This document shows positions 43,301 to 51,317 of a stretch of DNA of 64,000 bases, piece by piece. The DNA comes from UBA3263 sp964586765 (lineage in GTDB: Bacteria > Bacteroidota > Bacteroidia > Bacteroidales > Muribaculaceae). The notes under the pieces were generated by a model, which saw only the letters and a list, made by a program, of their open reading frames with translations, ran no database searches and was not told the DNA's origin. How positions within the stretch are numbered: the stretch's first letter is position 1; each line of letters starts with the position of its first letter. The translations under genes and the position numbers were made by a program. The DNA lies in NCBI GenBank assembly GCA_964586765.1, contig CAZPHN010000002.1, forward strand, positions 1 through 64,000, read 5' to 3'.

Positions 43301-43747
43301 TTCCGCGGGAGTGCGCGCCTCACCCTCGGTTGTCTCCGTAAGGAAATAGTATCCTTTTGTATCGTAGGGATTTACCTTGTGTGTAAGGTTGTCTCCGTCA
43401 GCCACTTTCTGCATCGGACCGACGGCATAAAACATCAGACCCGCCGAAGTCTGTTCCACAGGAATTTCCGGTAGGTCATCTATATAGTCCGCAGGATCGA
43501 GAACGTCGGAGAGCATTGCGCCGCCATAACCGTGAATTCTTACATTGGCAGGCTTTTTAAATCCCCATTCCGCCAGAGTGCTGGATGGAATAAGGTGCAT
43601 ACCGCTCTGGTCGACGCTGATTTTGACCCACTTGCCGTTGCTCATAACCGACTGTTCGGTGTAGGCGTCGGGCGAGAGTGCCGATGCGGAGAGGGCAGCC
43701 GTCACAAAGGCAGCTGCCGATAAAATCAAGCGTCTAAACAGTTTCAT
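40349..43747 (-). CDS. porU: Type IX secretion system sortase PorU
   Basis: 1132 residues from the ATG at 43747 (MKLFRRLILSAAAFVTAALS); an ATG nine bases upstream is also possible. PorU is the outer-surface gingipain-like (C25) enzyme that removes the C-terminal signal of T9SS cargo and links it to A-LPS. The catalytic histidine lies in FIGHGSPTALGS and the cysteine in FYTATCNFLKWD. The C-terminal region (IRWNLTDNGGKRVDRGIYLY) is an FlgD-like/CTD module. Length and order match PorU of Porphyromonas-type systems. In this window the pectate lyase and the Omp28-like proteins end in sorting-type tails and would be clients. Operon neighbours (lptF/G-type, ribBA, LolD-like) do not belong to T9SS. 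Confidence 0.9.
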   Translation of the reverse strand: MKLFRRLILSAAAFVTAALSASALSPDAYTEQSVMSNGKWVKISVDQSGMHLIPSSTLAEWGFKKPANVRIHGYGGAMLSDVLDPADYIDDLPEIPVEQTSAGLMFYAVGPMQKVADGDNLTHKVNPYDTKGYYFLTETTEGEARTPAESGRALDAGTVADNSVPTLLVHEQDLISPGGSGRLMVGEDFNSVQTRVFNFNLVGRDGKTDITLRTSFYARTAAVASKLSFQINETALPYVSADRIEPTTSGDSYWGKTTLSTRVLSQFQGEQLPLRITFECSGVVNKANLDYIEVTYYRRLEGSFDFFCGYREYRLGSVDSNRRLWDVTDPRNPLRINLGSDGAWRPDYTGTRHYVSWSTAEAPTMPRPRFVSRPATQNLHGMTEIPDMVIIAPTPYLPAARDIASIHRENAADPLKVEVVELAPILNEFGSGAFDPGAIRRFLKMLYDRGNASGTPLRFALLMGKGTTDNRALTSMGRSVRYPMPLWVSEESLAENQSYSSDDYFALLDDYDGRRPQSDNLDICVGRIPCTNTGDASIAVDKIRRYIYSQPRDDWRTRLTVLVDDENEGIHMVQSDLMLENLAKTAAGARFVVQKVYCDAYERQNSTYPQARRELFNYLADGTSIFAFIGHGSPTALGSKSIIQPNDFREQFHLRRLPFFYTATCNFLKWDYDITSMAEQLMFQSDGGIIGCFAALRPVFISNNGNLSASFGNALGTLDSDRRELTFGELYRRAKNGVANDMNKLRYVLMGDPALRLSYPGPFIRVETINGADATDTEAQIELKARQSLEITGTVLDPDGNPATDFNGRVSATLYDAEYSVTTHGWGEGERHTFEQIGDKLLTISAPVSDGRFTIKGRMPSSFSNNYRPATFSFYAAAGDDSDARHAMGLLRNVYAFGYDENAEPDEEAPTIHSLYLNADKFTDGSNVNESPMVIARISDDIGINVSTAGIGRKMCVIIDGKGQYADCARHFTLDAEPEFGAMSGTLAYPLSGLSAGPHELKLRVWDVADNLAEATVRFNVVPGMKPEIFSVYTDAMPARSAANFYVKHNRPDALMTVRITVYTLNGRPIWSSELETRSNMEISEPIRWNLTDNGGKRVDRGIYLYRAEISTDGETFTTASRKIAVAADGTE

Positions 43748-43776
43748 ATAACCCATTAACGCATTGCCGGTCCGAT

Positions 43777-44430
43777 TTATTGCACAATACGTCCGTCTGC
43801 CATCCGGATTGTGCGGTCTGCCATGGCGGCGAGATTATCATCGTGGGTCACGATGATGAAGCTCTGTCCACGGTCGCGTCTGAGGTCGAAGAAAAGGCGG
43901 TGGAGTTCGTCGCGGTTCGCGCTGTCGAGTGAGCCTGACGGTTCGTCGGCAAGGACCACTTTCGGATTATTGATGAGCGCGCGCGCCACTGCAGCCCGCT
44001 GGCGTTCGCCGCCGCTCAGTTGCGACGGACGGTGAGCGGCGCGCTCGCGCAGTCCCATGTAGTCAATCAGTTCCATGGCGCGACGTTCTGCCTCGGGACG
44101 GCTTTCGCCACCTATAAGGGCAGGCATGGCTACGTTTTCAAGCATGGTGAACTCCGGCAGGAGCGAGTGGAACTGGAAAACGAAACCTATGTTGCGGTTA
44201 CGGAAAGCGGCAAGCTGCTTCTGGGGCAGTTTGAAGAGGTCAGTGCCGTCATAGCTCACAGTGCCTCCGTCAGGACGTTCGAGCGACCCGATTATTTGCA
44301 GCAGGGTGGTCTTTCCCGCGCCGCTCGGACCGACAATAGCCACTATTTCCGCCGGCTGGACGCGCAGGCTGACTCCGCGCAGTACCTCCAGACCCTCAAA
44401 AGACTTCCGTATGTCCGATACCGAAATCAT
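43777..44430 (-). CDS. ABC transporter ATP-binding protein, LolD-like
   Basis: 217 residues. Walker A GPSGAGKTT at 34-42, signature LSGGERQRAAVARAL near 138, and Walker B VVLADEPSGSLD are complete. The LolD/MacB-type start SFEGLEVLRGVSL and the short length fit lipoprotein-release or MacB-type ATPases. No matching LolC/E-type permease is adjacent, so the partner is elsewhere. The ATG overlaps the ribBA stop (44427-44430). Confidence 0.85.
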   Translation of the reverse strand: MISVSDIRKSFEGLEVLRGVSLRVQPAEIVAIVGPSGAGKTTLLQIIGSLERPDGGTVSYDGTDLFKLPQKQLAAFRNRNIGFVFQFHSLLPEFTMLENVAMPALIGGESRPEAERRAMELIDYMGLRERAAHRPSQLSGGERQRAAVARALINNPKVVLADEPSGSLDSANRDELHRLFFDLRRDRGQSFIIVTHDDNLAAMADRTIRMADGRIVQ

Positions 44431-45650
44431 TTATCATTTAATGAGAGTGTATGTCCCATTCGGGTGCGCTTGGTGTTGAGATAGCGGCGGTTATACTCGT
44501 TGGGCACGGTTTCGATAGGTACGGTCTCGACTATTTCGAGTCCGTAGCCCTGCAGACCGACTCGTTTTGTGGGATTATTGCTCATAAGGCGCATGCGGCT
44601 TACACCGATTGCGCGGAGAATCTGCGCGCCCACACCGTAATCGCGCTCATCAGCCTTATGACCAAGACAGATATTTGCGTCGACCGTATCCATTCCTTCC
44701 TCTTGGAGTTTATAGGCTTTCATTTTCTCCATCAGACCGATGCCACGACCTTCCTGCATCAGATAGACTACCGCGCCGCGACCCTCCTTTTCGATGCGCT
44801 CGAGGGCGCGGTGGAGCTGCTCTCCGCAGTCACAGCGGCGCGAGGCAAAAATGTCGCCCGTGGCGCAGCTTGAGTGAACGCGCACTAATACCGGCTCGTC
44901 GCCGCTGAGGTCACCCTTGACTAACGCAATATGCTCCAGTCCGTTGCTTTTCTGGCGGAAGGGAATAGCGCGGAAATGTCCGTAAGCGGTAGGAAGGTCA
45001 ACTTCCACACCCTGCTCAACAAGGCTCTCGGTACGGTTGCGGTAAGCCACAAGGTCGGCAATGCTGATTATCTTAATGCCCCATTCGGCGGAGCGTTCCA
45101 TCAGTTCCGGCAGGCGCGCCATGCTGCCGTCATCGCTCATGATTTCCATCAGAGCTGCCACGGGTTGAAGTCCGGCAAGGCGTGCAAGGTCAACTCCCGC
45201 TTCGGTGTGACCCGTGCGCTGCAGAACGCCGTGGTTCTGGGCGTAGAGGGGGTTGATATGTCCCGGACGTCCGAACGTGGCGGGGGTGGATTTCGGGTCG
45301 GCGAGCGCGCGGATGGTGGCGCAGCGGTCATGGATGCTTACGCCGGTGGAGCAACCCTCGAGTTTATCGACGGTGACGGTAAACGGAGTGCCGAGGACCG
45401 AGGTATTATCCTCAACCTGACGTTCAAGACCGAGCTGACGCGCGCGGTCAATGGTAAGAGGGGCACAAAGAACGCCGCGGGCGTTTTTGAGCATGAAATT
45501 GACCTGCTCGGGGGTGATTTTTTCGGCGGCGACAATCAAATCGCCTTCGTTTTCGCGATCTTCATCGTCAACCACTATCACGAACTTGCCTTGGCGGAAA
45601 TCTTCAATAGCCTCCTCGATGGAGTCAAGACGGGTTTTGGGAGTTGTCAT
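44427..45650 (-). CDS. ribBA: Bifunctional 3,4-DHBP synthase / GTP cyclohydrolase II
   Basis: 407 residues. The N-terminal half (to about 205) is 3,4-dihydroxy-2-butanone-4-phosphate synthase with DDEDRENEGDL and the NHGVLQRTGHTEAGVDLARL motif. The C-terminal half is GTP cyclohydrolase II with zinc ligands in SSCATGDIFASRRCDCGEQ and the GRGIGL motif (QEGRGIGLMEKMKAYKLQ). It supplies both precursors of riboflavin; ribD lies separately at 28915-29802. The start overlaps the LptF/G-type gene by 26 bases. No FMN riboswitch can lie here because the start is inside the upstream gene. Confidence 0.96.
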   Translation of the reverse strand: MTTPKTRLDSIEEAIEDFRQGKFVIVVDDEDRENEGDLIVAAEKITPEQVNFMLKNARGVLCAPLTIDRARQLGLERQVEDNTSVLGTPFTVTVDKLEGCSTGVSIHDRCATIRALADPKSTPATFGRPGHINPLYAQNHGVLQRTGHTEAGVDLARLAGLQPVAALMEIMSDDGSMARLPELMERSAEWGIKIISIADLVAYRNRTESLVEQGVEVDLPTAYGHFRAIPFRQKSNGLEHIALVKGDLSGDEPVLVRVHSSCATGDIFASRRCDCGEQLHRALERIEKEGRGAVVYLMQEGRGIGLMEKMKAYKLQEEGMDTVDANICLGHKADERDYGVGAQILRAIGVSRMRLMSNNPTKRVGLQGYGLEIVETVPIETVPNEYNRRYLNTKRTRMGHTLSLNDK

Positions 45651-47532
45651 CGGTTTCTATTGCAGGAATAAGTTTTACTATTTCTTTGATGGACTTGACG
45701 GTGCGCGCCTCAAAAAGCAGTGCTAACACCCAGATTACAAGCCCTATGGGGAATACATACATTGCGGTGCGGGTCCAGAATGAACGGGGGGCGGGATGGA
45801 GTATCATAAGGTTCTGGACCACAGGTAGCTGATTGAGCCGTTCAATCCTCGCGCGCGAGCGCGTATTACTTAGGTAGCTTACTGTCAGTTCAAGCGAGGC
45901 TATCAGATTACGCAGCAGCGTAGGGTCCATGCCGCCGCGCCAGTATGCCGCATAGCCCTGCGGTCTGGGATAGCGCGCAAGGAAGTCGTCGCAAAGCTCC
46001 TTGAGGCGGGCAATGCGCTCGGCAGCCTCGGCGGGCTCGACTTCTTCAATAATCACCTCCTTGATAGCCAGCGCGCGCTTGTTCTTGCCCGTGAGCACAC
46101 GCAGGGCGCGTTGCCAAGCGTCGGCGTTGAACATAGCCGAGTCCTTTACTGATTTGTAAGTAACCCATACGCCTAACGGAAGCAATACAGCCGAACTGAG
46201 CCACATTCCCTCCCATACGGCAATTTTGCCGTCGCGCGCCATTTTCATGCCGCTATTGTCTATTATATAGTAGAAAATAAAGAGGAACACGCTGATAACG
46301 AGCGGAGTGCCGAGTCCGCCCTTGCGTATGATGGCTCCCAGAGGCGCGCCGATGAAGAAGAACACCAAGCAGGCAAGCGATAGGGTAAACTTCTTGTGCA
46401 GCTCAATTCCGTGGCGGCGAAGCACCTTGTTTTCATCGTCAAGATAGAGTGACCTGCCGAGATATTCCATTTTTGCGCGTTCCATTTCCGATTTTGCGGA
46501 CTGGGCATAGCGGCGGCGCGAGAAAATATCCTCGGCATGTCTGATTGAGTCGGGATTTATGGTCATTTGTGGCTTGACATTCTCTCTGCGCTCATCGGGA
46601 GTGATATCCTGTGGATTTACCGAAACGAATTGAGTCGACGCCACTTCGTTGCCATAGGCGCGACCTATGGAGTCAAGGCGCGCATTGATGGAGTCAATCG
46701 AGTGGCGGAGCTGGCTAACGTCCTGACCTATGTATAGTGAGCGCATATCGCCTTCATCCATTCGCTCGAAATTGGCGTCGAAAGCTATCAGCAACTCCTT
46801 GCGTTTGAACATTTCGCGACGGTAGAGCTGATTTCGGGCAGCGGTGTTGACTCCGGTTGCCTCGCGCAGGTTTTCAAACAGTTCGCCTCCATAGAGGGTC
46901 AGGCGCATGTGTTCGCGGTCAGGGGTGGTGGCGAGGGTAGCACTGTCGGCAAGGATGACGCGGCTGCGCTCGAACCCTTGCTGAAAATCATAAATCATTA
47001 CCTGATACAGCACTCCCGTATCATGGTTTTTCTTTTCTACGTAAATGTTTATGTTGGGAAGCTGGTCATTGAACTCGCCTTCCGCAATGTCGAGTTCCGG
47101 GCTTTTCTGGCGCATGGACTTGAGTAGCGTCCACATTCGCGACTGGGCTACCGGCAGCACGTTATTCTGAAAAAAAAACGCGCCGATGCTGACAAAAATC
47201 ATCAGCACGATAAGCGGACGCATGACCCGGAAAAGCGAAATGCCGCCGCTTTTCATCGCCGTCAGTTCCAGACTCTCGCCCAAGTTGCCGAAGGTCATCA
47301 GCGACGCCAAAAGTACAGCCAGCGGGAGCGCAAGAGGTACCATTGAAAGTGCCGCATAGAAGAAGAGTTCTGTTAAAAGTCCTATTCCCAGACCTTTACC
47401 AACCATGTCCGTAAGGTGCATCCACAGAAACTGCATCAGCACGATGAACGTACAGATTAGAAAAGTCATGGCGAAGAGCGGCAGGAACGTCTTCAGCATG
47501 AAACGGTCAAGTCGTTTTACCTCAAAAAACAT
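45625..47532 (-). CDS. LptF/LptG-family lipopolysaccharide export permease
   Basis: 635 residues if translation starts at the ATG at 47532 (MFFEVKRLDRFMLKTFLPLF). An ATG at 47556 lies upstream of the -7 box (47538-47545) and is unlikely; with 47532 the mRNA would be practically leaderless. Family marks are the KRLDRF start, the first membrane block (ICTFIVLMQFLWMHL), a second block around LELTAMKSGGISLFRVMRPL and a last block with VFFFIGAPLGAIIRKGG. LptFG-type permeases pull LPS out of the inner membrane with LptB. About 180 residues after the last conserved block are an extra cytoplasmic tail with one final helix near the C-terminus (MYVFPIGLVIWVLALLF). First gene of the porU operon. Confidence 0.85.
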   Translation of the reverse strand: MFFEVKRLDRFMLKTFLPLFAMTFLICTFIVLMQFLWMHLTDMVGKGLGIGLLTELFFYAALSMVPLALPLAVLLASLMTFGNLGESLELTAMKSGGISLFRVMRPLIVLMIFVSIGAFFFQNNVLPVAQSRMWTLLKSMRQKSPELDIAEGEFNDQLPNINIYVEKKNHDTGVLYQVMIYDFQQGFERSRVILADSATLATTPDREHMRLTLYGGELFENLREATGVNTAARNQLYRREMFKRKELLIAFDANFERMDEGDMRSLYIGQDVSQLRHSIDSINARLDSIGRAYGNEVASTQFVSVNPQDITPDERRENVKPQMTINPDSIRHAEDIFSRRRYAQSAKSEMERAKMEYLGRSLYLDDENKVLRRHGIELHKKFTLSLACLVFFFIGAPLGAIIRKGGLGTPLVISVFLFIFYYIIDNSGMKMARDGKIAVWEGMWLSSAVLLPLGVWVTYKSVKDSAMFNADAWQRALRVLTGKNKRALAIKEVIIEEVEPAEAAERIARLKELCDDFLARYPRPQGYAAYWRGGMDPTLLRNLIASLELTVSYLSNTRSRARIERLNQLPVVQNLMILHPAPRSFWTRTAMYVFPIGLVIWVLALLFEARTVKSIKEIVKLIPAIETDDNSQNPS

Positions 47533-47536
47533 TAGT

Positions 47537-47575
47537 GCAAAGTTACGATTTTTCATTTAAAAATCGTAACTTTGC
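47537..47575. promoter_or_regulatory. Palindromic divergent promoter between LptF/G-type gene and pheT
   Basis: A perfect inverted repeat of two 17-base arms (47537-47553 and 47559-47575) around a 5-base centre. Each arm carries a TAACTTTG -7 box: minus strand at 47538-47545 for the LptF/G-type operon and plus strand at 47567-47574 for pheT. The boxes point outward. Confidence 0.75.
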
Positions 47576-47605
47576 GCATTATTTGAATAAAAAATCTTAA
47601 AGTAG

Positions 47606-50089
47606 ATGAATATCAGTTATAATTGGCTCGGCCGATATGTCGACAATCTGCCTGCCCCCAAGGAGCTTGCGGCTGATTTGACCTCAATCGGTCTGGAGTG
47701 TGACACTGTTGAGGAAGTTGAATCGATTCGCGGCGGTTTGCGCGGAATCGTTATCGGTAAGGTACTGACCTGCACCGAACATCCTGACAGCGACCATCTC
47801 CATGTTACTACCGTAGACCTCGGTCTGCCCGAAGGTCCGGTGCAGATTGTCTGCGGTGCTCCCAATGTGGCTGCCGGACAGACCGTCGTTGTGGCTACCG
47901 TAGGTACGACTCTCTATGACGGTGACAAGGAATTTAAAATCAAGAAATCTAAAATCCGCGGCGTTGAATCGTTCGGAATGATTTGTGCCGAGGATGAAAT
48001 AGGCGTCGGAACGTCACATGACGGCATCATCGTAATCGAGGACCGCGTTGTAGCTCCCGGCACTCCCGCCGCCGAATATTTCGGTCTGGAGTCCGATTAT
48101 GTACTCGAGGTGGACCTCACACCCAACCGCATAGACGGCGCGAGCCACTACGGAGTGGCGCGCGACTGGGCTGCCAAAGCTATAAGCCGCGGAGTGGTTC
48201 CTAACCTGCGTCGTCCTTCCGATGAGGGCTTCCACTCGCTTGTAAACCACTGCGGCGGTGCTCCCGTGAAGGTAAGTGTGGCTGACTCTGCCGACTGTCC
48301 CCGCTATGCCGGTGTGACCATCCGCGGCGTCAAGGTCAAGGAGAGTCCCAAGTGGCTCAAAGACCTCCTGACCGCTATCGGTCAGCGACCCATCAACAAT
48401 ATTGTCGATATCACCAACTTCATTCTCCATGCTTTCTGTCAGCCTCTCCACTGCTTTGACGTAAGCAAAATCAAGGGTGAGGAAATCATTGTAAAGACTC
48501 TGCCCGCAGGAACCAAGTTCACTACGCTTGACGGAGTGGAACGCACCCTGAATGAGCGTGACCTGATGATTTGCAACACGGAAGAGCCTATGTGTCTGGC
48601 TGGTGTGTTCGGTGGTCTTGACTCCGGTGTGACCGAATCGGCTACCGACATATTCCTTGAAAGCGCATGCTTCAACCCTACTACAATCCGCAAGGCTGCG
48701 CGCCGCCACGGACTCAATACCGACGCTTCTTTCCGATTTGAGCGCGGAGTTGACCCCAATGGCTGTCTTTACGCGCTCCATATTGCCGCAATGATGGTCA
48801 AGGAGCTTGCCGGCGGTGAAATCTGCGGTCCTGTTGTCGATATTTATCCCAATCCGGTTGAACGCGCGGTAGTTGAGCTCTCTTATGGCGATATCAACGC
48901 CCTGATTGGTGCGGAAATCCCTCACGAGGTAGTTCGCTCCATCCTCCATTCGCTCGAAATCGATATTGCTGACATAAGAGGTCACAAACTGACCCTGCGT
49001 ATCCCGACGTATCGTGTCGACGTGACCCGCCCGTGTGACGTAATCGAGGAAATCCTCCGTATCTACGGATATAATAATATCGGTTTCACAGACCATCTTA
49101 ACGCCACACTCAGCCAAAAAACTCCCACCGATGTACGCAACTCGCTTACCCGCAAGGTGCTGGACCGTCTGGCGGCTCAGGGCTTCTACGAGATACTGAA
49201 TAACTCGCTTACCTCTACGGCTTACTATGCCGACGGTGTGACCTTCCCGGCTGACCGCTGCGTAAGCCTGATGAACCCGCTGAGCAGCGACCTCGGCGTG
49301 ATGCGCCAGACCCTGCTTTACGGCGGTCTGGAATCCATTGCCCATAATGTCAACCGTCGTAACGGTGACCTTATGATGGTCGAGTCGGGCAATGTCTACA
49401 CATTCAACCCCGAGGTTCACGGAACCAAGGAGCAGCCCCTTGCTCCTTACTCGGAGGGTGCGCGTCTTGCCCTCTGGCTGACAGGCAACGTGCGCGGAGC
49501 CTCATGGCTCGGTGCAGCCGAACCCGCCACTCCTTACCATCTGCGCGCCTACGTTGAAGGTCTGATGCAGGTGCTTGGCATTGACTCGCAGGTTCAGATG
49601 GCTCCCTCGGCTGACATGACCGACATTTTTGCTGCCGAACTTGTCATCAAGACCCGCTCAGGCAAGGTGCTCGGTCATCTCGGTACTCTCCGGAGCGACC
49701 TGCTGCGTCGTTTCGACATTGACCGTCCCGTACATTTCGCCGAGCTTGACTGGAACGCCGTCTGCACTCTCGCCGCAAAAAATACCGTCACTTTCGCCGC
49801 GCTGCCCAAGACTCAGCCCGTGCGCCGTGACCTTGCGCTGCTCCTTGACTCCGCCGTTACCTTCGACCGTGTGCGCGAGGTGGTTGAAAAGAGCGAACGC
49901 AAGCTCCTTCAGGGTGTTGAACTCTTTGACGTTTACGAGGGCAAGAACCTCCCCGCCGGAAAGAAGAGCTATGCCATAGCCCTGACCCTTCAGGACCCCG
50001 AAAAGACCCTTCAGGACAAGCAGATTGACGCCGTTATGAACAAGGTTATCACTAACCTTAAGCAGCAGCTTGGCGCAGAACTCAGATAA
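47606..50089 (+). CDS. pheT: Phenylalanine--tRNA ligase beta subunit
   Basis: 827 residues. PheT pairs with PheS to charge tRNA-Phe; its own domains are editing and tRNA contacts. The start MNISYNWLGRYVDNL is followed by the OB-fold tRNA-binding domain (VIGKVLTCTEHPDSDHLHVT; GVESFGMICAEDEIGVG), B3/B4 editing, B5, a pseudo-catalytic core and a C-terminal FDX-ACB domain (TQPVRRDLALLLDSAVTFDR). Length matches the family. First gene of a plus-strand cluster with yebC, DUF5606 and DUF389. Transcription should start about 25 bases upstream from the palindromic promoter. Confidence 0.97.
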   Translation: MNISYNWLGRYVDNLPAPKELAADLTSIGLECDTVEEVESIRGGLRGIVIGKVLTCTEHPDSDHLHVTTVDLGLPEGPVQIVCGAPNVAAGQTVVVATVGTTLYDGDKEFKIKKSKIRGVESFGMICAEDEIGVGTSHDGIIVIEDRVVAPGTPAAEYFGLESDYVLEVDLTPNRIDGASHYGVARDWAAKAISRGVVPNLRRPSDEGFHSLVNHCGGAPVKVSVADSADCPRYAGVTIRGVKVKESPKWLKDLLTAIGQRPINNIVDITNFILHAFCQPLHCFDVSKIKGEEIIVKTLPAGTKFTTLDGVERTLNERDLMICNTEEPMCLAGVFGGLDSGVTESATDIFLESACFNPTTIRKAARRHGLNTDASFRFERGVDPNGCLYALHIAAMMVKELAGGEICGPVVDIYPNPVERAVVELSYGDINALIGAEIPHEVVRSILHSLEIDIADIRGHKLTLRIPTYRVDVTRPCDVIEEILRIYGYNNIGFTDHLNATLSQKTPTDVRNSLTRKVLDRLAAQGFYEILNNSLTSTAYYADGVTFPADRCVSLMNPLSSDLGVMRQTLLYGGLESIAHNVNRRNGDLMMVESGNVYTFNPEVHGTKEQPLAPYSEGARLALWLTGNVRGASWLGAAEPATPYHLRAYVEGLMQVLGIDSQVQMAPSADMTDIFAAELVIKTRSGKVLGHLGTLRSDLLRRFDIDRPVHFAELDWNAVCTLAAKNTVTFAALPKTQPVRRDLALLLDSAVTFDRVREVVEKSERKLLQGVELFDVYEGKNLPAGKKSYAIALTLQDPEKTLQDKQIDAVMNKVITNLKQQLGAELR

Positions 50090-50134
50090 TTATAAAAGAA
50101 ACAAGATAAATTTTAAAAATTTTTCATTTAAGCA

Positions 50135-50866
50135 ATGGGAAGAGCATTTGAATACCGTAAAGCCCGTAAACTGAAACGCTGGGGCAATATGTCGAGAACA
50201 TTTACCCGTATCGGTAAAGAAATAACTATCGCTGCCAAGGCTGGCGGTCCTGACCCCGACACCAACCCCCGTCTGCGTGCGCTCATGGCAAACGCCAAGG
50301 CTGCCAATATGCCCAAGGACACCGTTGAACGCGCCATCAAGAAAGCTACCGATAAGGATGCCGGCGACTACAAGGAAATCATCTACGAAGGATACGGTCC
50401 CTACGGCATCGCCATTGTTGTCGAGACCGCGACCAACAATAACACCCGTACCGTTGCCAACGTCCGCTCTTATTTCACCAAACATGGCGGTTCGCTCGGT
50501 ACTTCCGGCTCGCTCAGTTTCCTTTTTGACCACAAGTGTGTGTTCAAAATCAAGGCTAAAGAGGGCGTAGAGCTTGAGGACCTCGAACTGGAGCTCATTG
50601 ACTGCGGCGTTGATGAAGTCGTTGCCGGCGATGAAGGCGAAGTAATTCTCTACGGTCCCTTCGAGAGCAACTCTGAAATACAGCACTATCTTGAAGAAAA
50701 CGGCTATGAGATCATCTCGTCGGAATTCGAGCGTATCCCCAACGACCTCAAGGATGTAACCCCCGAACAGCGCGAAAAGCTCGAAAAGCTTCTCGAAAAG
50801 TTCGAAGAGGACGAGGATGTCCAGAATGTTTTCCACAATATGCGTGAGGAAGAAGACGAAGAATAA
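50135..50866 (+). CDS. YebC/PmpR/TACO1-family protein
   Basis: 243 residues. The N-terminal signature MGRAFEYRKARKLKRWGNMS and the middle block ANAKAANMPKDTVERAIKKA are typical. The family includes DNA-binding regulators and, as now widely reported, factors that help ribosomes through difficult stretches such as poly-proline. It lies 45 bases after pheT and 25 before the DUF5606 gene, so a translation-linked role fits the neighbours; which role applies here is not decided by sequence. Confidence 0.93.
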   Translation: MGRAFEYRKARKLKRWGNMSRTFTRIGKEITIAAKAGGPDPDTNPRLRALMANAKAANMPKDTVERAIKKATDKDAGDYKEIIYEGYGPYGIAIVVETATNNNTRTVANVRSYFTKHGGSLGTSGSLSFLFDHKCVFKIKAKEGVELEDLELELIDCGVDEVVAGDEGEVILYGPFESNSEIQHYLEENGYEIISSEFERIPNDLKDVTPEQREKLEKLLEKFEEDEDVQNVFHNMREEEDEE

Positions 50867-50891
50867 CCCCGCCTAATCCTGCATAAACACT

Positions 50892-51317
50892 ATGATTCAA
50901 GGAATTCTTAGCATTGCCGGCAAGCCCGGACTTTATAAGTTGATTAATTCGGGTCGCGGTTCGCTGATTGTCGAGCAGCTCGGCACCGGCAAGCGTATGC
51001 CCGTTTCTCAGCGTGACCGTGTTATCTCGCTCGCCGATGTGGCTATGTATACCGATGGCGATGACGTGCCTCTGTCAAAGGTGCTCGCTTCGCTGAAGGA
51101 AGTTGCCGGCGGCGAGGCTGTTGACCTCAAGGCTTTCGACGAGGGCGGTCTGCGCGACTTTTTCGGCAAGGTACTGCCCGACTTTGACCGCGAGCGTGTC
51201 CACCTGAGCGACATCCGCAAGCTCCTTTCATGGTATAACCAGCTGATTGCCGCCGGGGTAACCGATTTTACCGACCCTGAACCTCAGGAAGCAGAGGATG
51301 CTCCCGCAGCTGAGTAA
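50892..51317 (+). CDS. DUF5606 protein, Bacteroidota-specific
   Basis: 141 residues. MIQGILSIAGKPGLYKLINS followed by GRGSLIVEQLGTGKRMPVS is the start of the DUF5606 family (SH3-like N-terminal barrel). The second part (SKVLASLKEVAGGEAVDL and HLSDIRKLLSWYNQLIAAG) is helical. The acidic tail DPEPQEAEDAPAAE overlaps the start of the DUF389 gene by 20 bases. Conserved in Bacteroidota, often by translation or cell-envelope genes; function unknown. Confidence 0.82.
   Translation: MIQGILSIAGKPGLYKLINSGRGSLIVEQLGTGKRMPVSQRDRVISLADVAMYTDGDDVPLSKVLASLKEVAGGEAVDLKAFDEGGLRDFFGKVLPDFDRERVHLSDIRKLLSWYNQLIAAGVTDFTDPEPQEAEDAPAAE

Noticed and set aside
45600..45700. FMN riboswitch before ribBA
   Set aside because: The ribBA start lies inside the upstream gene, leaving no leader for a riboswitch.
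48014..49420. 468-codon minus-strand open frame opposite pheT
   Set aside because: pheT is unmistakable on the plus strand; the antisense frame has no family features.
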